NCBI GenBank assembly: GCA_947165675.1
Contig: CAMVBJ010000027.1
Coordinates: 1 to 46,301, forward strand
Length of the DNA stretch: 46,301 nucleotides
Reading direction: 5' to 3'
Source of the DNA: an uncultured Prevotellaceae bacterium
GTDB lineage: Bacteria > Bacteroidota > Bacteroidia > Bacteroidales > Muribaculaceae
The notes below the pieces were generated by a model. The model made no database searches. It was given only the letters and a program-made list of their open reading frames with translations, and was not told the DNA's origin. Positions 39,565 through 46,301 of the stretch are shown here, piece by piece. The position numbers and the translations under genes were made by a program. Within the stretch, counting starts at the first letter, position 1. Each line of letters starts with the position of its first letter.

Positions 39565-41211
39565 ATGAGAAGTGAATTAGTAGTTGACGTCACGCCCCGA
39601 GACATGACGACGGCGCTGCTCGAAGATGGCCGCCTCGTGTCGTTGCAACGGGAGACAAGAGATGCCTCCTATGCCGTGGGTAACCTCTACCTTGCCAAGG
39701 TGAAGAAGCTGATGCCAGGACTGAACGCCGCGTTTGTCAACGTTGGACATTCCAAGGACGCATTCCTTCATTACCTTGATTTGGGTTCACAATTCAACAC
39801 TTTTTCTCAATACATCAAGACGGTACGCGAGAATCCCAACAAGCGGCCAACAAGCATCAGCAAGATCAAGAACCAGCCCGACACCAATAAACACGGCACC
39901 GTGAGTGACGTGCTCACCCAGGGTCAGGAGCTGCTCGTACAAATCGCTAAAGAGCCCATTTCAACAAAGGGGCCGCGATTGACAACCGAAATCACCTTTA
40001 CTGGACGATTCCTGGTGCTTACCCCGTTCAACGACCGTATCTCGGTTTCCCAGAAAATCAAGGACCACGCCGAGAAGACCCGCCTGAGGCGTCTGATAGA
40101 AAGCATGAAGCCCAAGAACTTCGGCATCATCGTGCGCACCTCGGCCGAGAACAAGAAAGCCGCCGAGCTCAATACCGAGCTCCGCACACTGCTAAAAGCC
40201 TGGGACGACGCGATAGCCCGAGTCCAGCAGGCGACCCCTCCCACACTCGTTTATGAGGAAGAAAGCCGTGCCGTTGGCGAAATCAGGGACATCTTCAGTC
40301 CCGAATTCGAGAGCATTCAAGTCAATAATGCCGATGTATATGAGCAAATCCACGACTACGTGAACCTGATTGCCCCCGACCGCAGTGAAATTGTCAAGCT
40401 GTACAGCGACGACATGCCGATCTTTGACAAATTCGGCATCACCAAACAGATCAAGTCGTCGTTTGGCAAGACCGTATCCTTCAAGTCGGGCGCATACATA
40501 ATCGTAGAAAGCACCGAAGCCCTTCACGTGATAGACGTGAATTCAGGAAACCGTTCGCGCACGAGCACCGATCAGGAGAGCAATGCGCTGAACGTGAACC
40601 TGCTGGCCGCCGACGAGATAGCCAGGCAACTGCGCCTGCGAGACATGGGCGGCATCATTGTGATCGACTTCATCGATATGGCCAAGTCCGAACATCGACA
40701 GGAACTGTATCAGCACATGCGCGAAGTGATGCAAAAGGACCGTGCCAGGCACAACATCCTGCCATTGAGCAAGTTCGGCTTGATGCAGATCACCCGCCAG
40801 CGCGTGAGACCGGCACTCGACATCGCCACAGCCGAGACTTGCCCATCATGTGGTGGCAAAGGCGAAGTGCAACCATCATTGCTTTTTACCGACAAGTTGA
40901 AAGACAAGATTGATTACCTTGTCCACACGTTGAACGTGAACAACTTCATTATGTATGTCCATCCATTTGTCGACGCTTACCTCAAGAAGGGACTCGTGAG
41001 CGAGTACTGGAAGTGGCGCAGGGAGTACAAGCGCAAATTCCGCATCCTGCCCGACCAGTCACTCAATTATCTCGAATATAAGGTCGTCGACAAAGACCGC
41101 AACGAGATTGACCTTAAAGAAGAAAAAGACACCAGCAGTAGCGAGACGAGCAAGAAAGAACGCCGCTCTAAAAAACATGCTGCCGAAACCGAAGACGACA
41201 ACCAGCCGTGA
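39565..41211 (+). CDS. rng: Ribonuclease G (Rne/Rng family)
   Basis: An endoribonuclease for rRNA processing and mRNA decay, 548 residues. An S1-like RNA-binding domain begins at about residue 35 (VGNLYLAKVKKLMPGLNAAFVNVGHSKDAFLHY). The catalytic Mg-binding aspartates are Asp324 in HVIDVNSGNRS and Asp368 in IIVIDFIDM. The Zn-link CPSCGGKGE follows. ETTEITFTGRF-type and FLVLTPFNDRISVSQKI blocks match RNase G. The C-terminal tail (about 515-548) is charged and disordered. ATG at 39565 gives MRSELVVDVTPRDMTTALLE, the standard start. It follows a large structured leader. Confidence 0.95.
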   Translation: MRSELVVDVTPRDMTTALLEDGRLVSLQRETRDASYAVGNLYLAKVKKLMPGLNAAFVNVGHSKDAFLHYLDLGSQFNTFSQYIKTVRENPNKRPTSISKIKNQPDTNKHGTVSDVLTQGQELLVQIAKEPISTKGPRLTTEITFTGRFLVLTPFNDRISVSQKIKDHAEKTRLRRLIESMKPKNFGIIVRTSAENKKAAELNTELRTLLKAWDDAIARVQQATPPTLVYEEESRAVGEIRDIFSPEFESIQVNNADVYEQIHDYVNLIAPDRSEIVKLYSDDMPIFDKFGITKQIKSSFGKTVSFKSGAYIIVESTEALHVIDVNSGNRSRTSTDQESNALNVNLLAADEIARQLRLRDMGGIIVIDFIDMAKSEHRQELYQHMREVMQKDRARHNILPLSKFGLMQITRQRVRPALDIATAETCPSCGGKGEVQPSLLFTDKLKDKIDYLVHTLNVNNFIMYVHPFVDAYLKKGLVSEYWKWRREYKRKFRILPDQSLNYLEYKVVDKDRNEIDLKEEKDTSSSETSKKERRSKKHAAETEDDNQP

Positions 41212-41241
41212 CAATCCATTGTCAACTGGTCGACAGATATC

Positions 41242-41280
41242 AAGGCCGCCTAACGCAATACCAGCGAGGCGGCCTTTGTC
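41242..41280 (+). terminator. Terminator of rng
   Basis: AAGGCCGCCT (41242-41251) pairs exactly with AGGCGGCCTT (41267-41276), then TGTCATTT. Confidence 0.7.
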
Positions 41281-41358
41281 ATTTCTCCCAATGCCCGTGT
41301 AGAAAACTTGTGTGCGTTAAATTATGTAAAACCATTATGGAGTTTCATATTTATAAAT

Positions 41359-41366
41359 TATATTTG
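41359..41366 (+). promoter_or_regulatory. -7 element TATATTTG for rocD
   Basis: Canonical box. The leader to the ATG at 41419 is about 46 nt. Confidence 0.65.
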
Positions 41367-41418
41367 CAACCAGAATTTATCTCTTAACATTAACTTTATA
41401 ACAAACAAGACTGAATCA

Positions 41419-42699
41419 ATGAAAAAGACATCAGTTAAAGCTACAAAGAAGGATCTCAGTAAGCCCAATCCCCTGGGCGCAAAAACCAAGAGTTACATCG
41501 CAATGGAAGAACGCTACGGCGCTCACAACTACCATCCACTGCCCGTTGTCCTGAAGAAAGGTAAAGGCATCTACGTCTGGGACGTAGAGGGAAAGAAATA
41601 CTTTGACTTCTTGTCGGCCTACTCGGCTGTCAACCAGGGTCATTGCCATCCCCGCATCGTCAAAGCCCTCAAGGACCAGACCAACAAGTTGTGCTTGACC
41701 TCGCGTGCATTCTATAACGAGGCTTTCTGTGAGTATGAGAAATTCATGCACTCCTACTTTGGCTATGACAAGGTGCTTCCCATGAATACCGGTGCCGAGG
41801 GCGTTGAGACCGCCTTGAAGCTCGCCCGCCGCTGGGGTGTTGTCAAGAAAGGTATTGCTAACGACAAGGTAAAGATCATCTGCTGTGAAGGCAATTTCCA
41901 TGGTCGCACGGTGACCGTCATCACGATGAGCAATGATCCTGACAGCTATGCCAACTACGGCCCGCTGACCCCTGGTTTCATCCGTATCCCCTATAATGAT
42001 CCAGCAGCCTTGAAGGATGCCCTGGACAAATATGGCGACGAGGTTGCCGCCTTTATCGCTGAGCCCATCCAGGGCGAGGCTGGCGTGTTCGTTCCCGATG
42101 ATGGCTACCTGAAGAAATGCTTCGACATGTGCCACGAGCACAACGTGCTCTTCATTGCCGACGAGGTGCAGACCGGTATCGCCCGCACGGGTAAGATGCT
42201 GTGCTCTGATCATGACGGCATCCGTCCCGACATCGTGATCCTGGGCAAGGCCCTGGGTGGTGGCGTGCTGCCCGTTTCGGCTTGTCTGGCCGACGATGAC
42301 ATCATGCTCAATGTGAAGCCCGGTGAGCACGGATCGACGTTCGGTGGTTTCCCCCTGGCAGCCCGTGTGGCCGTTGAGGCGCTCAAGGTGGTGAAGGATG
42401 AGAAACTCGTCCAGAACGCTGAGAAGATGGGAAAGATCTTCCGCGAGGAAATCGAGAAGATCAACTCTCCGTTTATCGTGCAGGTGCGCGGCCGCGGTCT
42501 GTTAAACGCTATCGTTACCAAGCCCGTCGAGGGTAAGACCGCTTGGGACATCTGCCTCAAGCTGCGTGACAACGGCCTGCTGGCTAAGCCAACCCATGAC
42601 CACATCATCCGCTTCGCTCCCCCCTTGTGCATCACCAAGGAGGAACTCATGGAGGCTATCGCCATCATCAAGAAGACCTTCGAGCAGATGTTCGGATAA
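41419..42699 (+). CDS. rocD: Ornithine--oxo-acid transaminase
   Basis: A PLP aminotransferase converting ornithine and 2-oxoglutarate to glutamate-5-semialdehyde and glutamate. 426 residues. [43 protein letters not shown] is the class-III start; [65 protein letters not shown], and the PLP-Lys in ILGKALGGG are all present (blocks shown in parts). Start chosen at ATG 41419; the open frame to 41308 would run across the promoter. Its product is the substrate of PruA encoded next. Confidence 0.96.
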   Translation: MKKTSVKATKKDLSKPNPLGAKTKSYIAMEERYGAHNYHPLPVVLKKGKGIYVWDVEGKKYFDFLSAYSAVNQGHCHPRIVKALKDQTNKLCLTSRAFYNEAFCEYEKFMHSYFGYDKVLPMNTGAEGVETALKLARRWGVVKKGIANDKVKIICCEGNFHGRTVTVITMSNDPDSYANYGPLTPGFIRIPYNDPAALKDALDKYGDEVAAFIAEPIQGEAGVFVPDDGYLKKCFDMCHEHNVLFIADEVQTGIARTGKMLCSDHDGIRPDIVILGKALGGGVLPVSACLADDDIMLNVKPGEHGSTFGGFPLAARVAVEALKVVKDEKLVQNAEKMGKIFREEIEKINSPFIVQVRGRGLLNAIVTKPVEGKTAWDICLKLRDNGLLAKPTHDHIIRFAPPLCITKEELMEAIAIIKKTFEQMFG

Positions 42700-42708
42700 A
42701 TCATCATT

Positions 42709-42780
42709 CAAGCATCGCGAGTCGTGGACTTGCGGTGCTTGATGTTTAAAATTTAGAGCTCACTTGATCGATGCTCTAAA
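42709..42780 (+). promoter_or_regulatory. Two tandem hairpins between rocD and pruA
   Basis: CAAGCATCGCGAGTC (42709-42723) pairs with GACTTGCGGTGCTTG (42727-42741) with mismatches, around a GTG loop. TTTAGAGC (42752-42759) pairs with GCTCTAAA (42773-42780). No long T-run follows either. They could separate or tune expression of the two genes. No promoter box was seen before pruA. Confidence 0.5.
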
Positions 42781-42839
42781 TTAACGATTCCAACCCAACT
42801 TAAAAAAACTAAAAACTCAAAACTAAAAAACTCAAAATA

Positions 42840-44465
<1,626 letters not shown>

Positions 44466-44496
44466 TTAACAGTTAATAGTTAACAATATCAACAAT

Positions 44497-44538
44497 GAGA
44501 GTGTGTCATAATGAAGTTATGGCACACTCTCAATTTTT
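44497..44538 (+). terminator. Terminator of pruA
   Basis: GAGAGTGTGTCATA (44497-44510) pairs with TATGGCACACTCTC (44518-44531) with one wobble, then AATTTTTTGG. Confidence 0.85.
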
Positions 44539-44770
44539 TGGGGTCACCTGCAATACCCCGCTGACTGCTCTGTCACCCATAGCGGGGCTCATTGACGCCA
44601 GGGGTTACGTCGCGCTCCACCCCAGCCTAAACCACGGCCACCCATAACTGCTGTCCTCTGGAGAGCGATGCTGATGAGCCAACGGCTCGTAATACATTAA
44701 CAGGTCTTACTTACTGTATCACGGGCAATTCTCACTTTTTTTGGTGCGAATGGCTCATCAATCAGGAATT
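44539..44770. repeat. G+C-rich hairpin cluster, likely dispersed repeat remnant
   Basis: CCCCGCT (44556-44562) pairs with AGCGGGG (44581-44587), GGGGT (44601-44605) with ACCCC (44619-44623), and GAGCC (44676-44680) with GGCTC (44684-44688). No frame is credible. From memory, G+C-rich intergenic blocks with CCACCCCAGCCTAAACCAC are dispersed in gut Bacteroidales genomes; that is not checked here. Confidence 0.4.
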
Positions 44771-44775
44771 ATGGT

Positions 44776-45106
44776 TATATTTGCAGAGTGCGAGGCGGTT
44801 TCGTCGTCCTGCACAAGACATATTAGATAAAAAGGAAAGCGTTTTTGCTTTATCCATTCTTTTGAAATCGGCAAAATTTCACCAACTGGATAGGGCAGTC
44901 AACAACGCTCATGCGTGCTTTGTATCCACCCCGCCAACGCATGGGGTGCCGTGATAAAGCATGGCGTGGGGTGGACTGTTTATTGTTGGTAGGGTTCTTG
45001 CCGATACCCAAAAGAAGATAAGGGGACTTCTATCAATTACCGAAGTGTTGATATCTTTAGTTGATTGTATTTCGTTTCTTTTCGGCATCTTTTGCCCTAT
45101 CTTCTT
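44776..45106 (+). ncRNA. Promoter plus long structured RNA before the LRR gene
   Basis: A TATATTTG box (44776-44783) would start an RNA near 44790. ATCGGCAA (44867-44874) pairs with TTGCCGAT (44998-45005), enclosing TCCACCCC (44925-44932) with GGGGTGGA (44968-44975). A second domain has AAGAAGATA and GGG (45012-45024) pairing with CCC and TATCTTCTT (45095-45106). Near the 5' end, AAAGC, TTTTT-loop and GCTTT also pair. No reading frame was seen. It could be a stand-alone RNA or the 5' leader of the gene at 45298. From 45107 to 45297 nothing was recognised. Confidence 0.45.
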
Positions 45107-45297
45107 GGACCATAGCCCGCTATGCTCCTTCTAAACTAAGCCAAAATCTGCTCGAAAATAAATCAAAATCCAAATCAAGCTAATTTATAGAAATCCCCAT
45201 AAGCAGACAATGTCCCCACGTTTTCGTGTTTTACAACCACCTGTCGTCGTTGAGAGGGACCACCCCGACACCCGAAAAAAGAACCATTTGCACGCTT

Positions 45298-46301
45298 ATG
45301 AAAAACTTTAACCTCGTCTTGCGCAACGCTCTGCTGCTCCTGCTGTTCCTGGGCACAGCCTCATCAGCCTTGGCATCCTTTAGTGTCGATGGCATCTACT
45401 ACAACATCACGAGCGGCAACACCGTCGAAGTAAGCCGCAGTGTCTCATACACTGGCTCCGTCACGATACCAGGCAGCGTAACCTACGATGACAAGAGCTA
45501 CTCCGTCACCGCCATCGGCAAAAAGGCGTTCTATAATTGCAGCGGACTGACGAGCGTCATCATTCCCAACTCCGTCGCCAAAATCGGCTACCGTGCATTC
45601 TGGGGTTGCAGCGGACTGACAAGCGTCAACCTTCCCAACTCAGTCACTCACATCGACGAATATGCGTTCTATAATTGCACTGGACTAACGAGTATAGACA
45701 TCCCCAACTCCGTCACCCACATCAGCTCAGGAGCGTTCTGGGGTTGCACCGGACTGACGAGCATTGAGATTCCGAATTCCGTCACCGAAATCGGCAGCGG
45801 GGCGTTTGAATACTGCACCGGCCTGACGAGCATCAACATCCCCAACTCCGTCACCGAAATTGGCAGCGGTGCGTTCGGCGGGTGCACCGCACTGACGAGC
45901 ATCAACATTCCCAACTCCATCGCCAAAATCGGCCGATATGCCTTCAACGGCACCGCATGGTTTAATAATCAGCCAGACGGGGTAGTCTATGCGGGGCAGG
46001 TCGCATACGAATACAAGGGCAGCATGCCACAAGACACGAGTATTGTACTGAAGGACGGAACAACAGGCATTACGGACTTTTTGTTCTATCGTCGCTTCGG
46101 CCTGACGAGCGTCACCATCCCCAACTCCGTCATCTACATCGGCGATTATGCGTTCTGTCAATGCCGCCTGACGAGCATCACGATTCCCAACTCCGTCACG
46201 GAGATCGGCAGCTTTGCGTTCGCATCTTGCCCCTTGTCGAGCGTCAACATCCCCAACTCAGTCACCGAAATACGCACTCCAGTGTTCGAATTTTGCAGCG
46301 G
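45298..46301 (+). CDS. BspA-like leucine-rich repeat surface protein, truncated by the window edge
   Basis: ATG at 45298, no stop before the window end, 334 codons seen. The signal peptide ends at about residue 26 (SSALA). A short N-terminal domain (DGIYYNITSG, VEVSR, YTGSVTIPGSV) leads into 23-residue repeats of the form AF-C-GLTS-IPNSV-IG, with at least nine units. After unit six an interruption (WFNNQPDGVVYAGQVAYEYKG) has the standard BspA pattern, and repeats then resume. Such TpLRR proteins of oral and gut Bacteroidales bind fibronectin, fibrinogen and other surfaces. The repeat period is 69 bp, so copy number can vary by recombination. The C-terminal anchor is outside the window. Confidence 0.9.
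   Translation, partial: MKNFNLVLRNALLLLLFLGTASSALASFSVDGIYYNITSGNTVEVSRSVSYTGSVTIPGSVTYDDKSYSVTAIGKKAFYNCSGLTSVIIPNSVAKIGYRAFWGCSGLTSVNLPNSVTHIDEYAFYNCTGLTSIDIPNSVTHISSGAFWGCTGLTSIEIPNSVTEIGSGAFEYCTGLTSINIPNSVTEIGSGAFGGCTALTSINIPNSIAKIGRYAFNGTAWFNNQPDGVVYAGQVAYEYKGSMPQDTSIVLKDGTTGITDFLFYRRFGLTSVTIPNSVIYIGDYAFCQCRLTSITIPNSVTEIGSFAFASCPLSSVNIPNSVTEIRTPVFEFCS

Noticed and set aside
41431-42330. 299-codon minus-strand frame opposite rocD
   Set aside because: Shadow of a well-supported aminotransferase, with no promoter or motif of its own.
45520-46301. Regular 69-bp repeats, considered as a CRISPR array
   Set aside because: The repeats are in frame, translate as LRR units of one protein and have no unique spacers.

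Overview
The window looks like a chromosome segment from a gut-type Bacteroidales bacterium, probably near Muribaculaceae or Prevotellaceae. I base this on promoters of the Bacteroidota form (TTTG, about 20 nt, TAnnTTTG, often reading TACCTTTG), the near absence of Shine-Dalgarno sequences, DUF4494 and DUF3784 proteins, a FabK/NMO-like protein, a C10 (streptopain-like) protease, dockerin-like tails on secreted proteins, and a BspA-type leucine-rich repeat protein. The species assignment is inference. No rRNA, insertion sequence or CRISPR array was found.

Layout. 1-390: two copies of a 56-nt palindromic repeat bracket a relict that resembles the C-terminus of a phage tail tape-measure protein. 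480-2404 (minus): Na+/Ca2+-type antiporter and two small hypothetical genes. 2.7-8.5 kb: a dockerin-bearing secreted protein, a BACON-like lipoprotein, a DUF3784 membrane protein and a 932-residue secreted protein behind a 500-nt region with an operator-like dyad and a rod-shaped RNA fold. 8.7-16.7 kb: DeoD, FabK/NMO-like protein, DUF4494 protein, YggS, an MFS transporter, transketolase and an OmpA-family protein. 16.8-20.6 kb: MATE exporter, EamA transporter and TilS. 20.7-21.0 kb: tRNA-Ser(UGA) and tRNA-Arg(UCU) behind a strong promoter. 21.2-28.0 kb: a lipoprotein, a bleomycin-hydrolase-like C1 peptidase, FabG, GlyA, a flavin reductase and two tandem deoxynucleoside kinases. 28.2-34.2 kb: C10 protease, a small secreted protein, an M23/LysM peptidase and a beta-helix protein with an N-terminal dockerin motif. 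34.2-38.4 kb (minus): RecG, IspD, LpxH and a DUF59 Fe-S assembly protein. 38.8-41.2 kb: HU, a 30-residue bS22/AURKAIP1-like protein and RNase G. 41.4-44.5 kb: RocD and PruA, which together convert ornithine to glutamate. 45.3 kb to the end: a BspA-like LRR protein, cut by the window edge, behind an 830-nt noncoding region.

Most of the coding content is housekeeping: nucleoside salvage, one-carbon metabolism, fatty-acid, isoprenoid and lipid A synthesis, RNA decay and tRNA modification. It is interleaved with a secreted set of proteases, a beta-helix protein, dockerin-tailed proteins and an LRR protein suited to a host-associated lifestyle. The best candidates for undescribed biology are noncoding: a 181-nt rod-like fold at 5452-5632 with a competing 3' hairpin, a structured leader before RNase G (39240-39470), a long folded region before the LRR gene (44790-45106), a promoter-terminator unit before ispD, a terminator-like hairpin in the C10 protease leader, and several genes whose promoters predict leaderless mRNAs. 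All folds were found by eye as complementary segments; none was computed.
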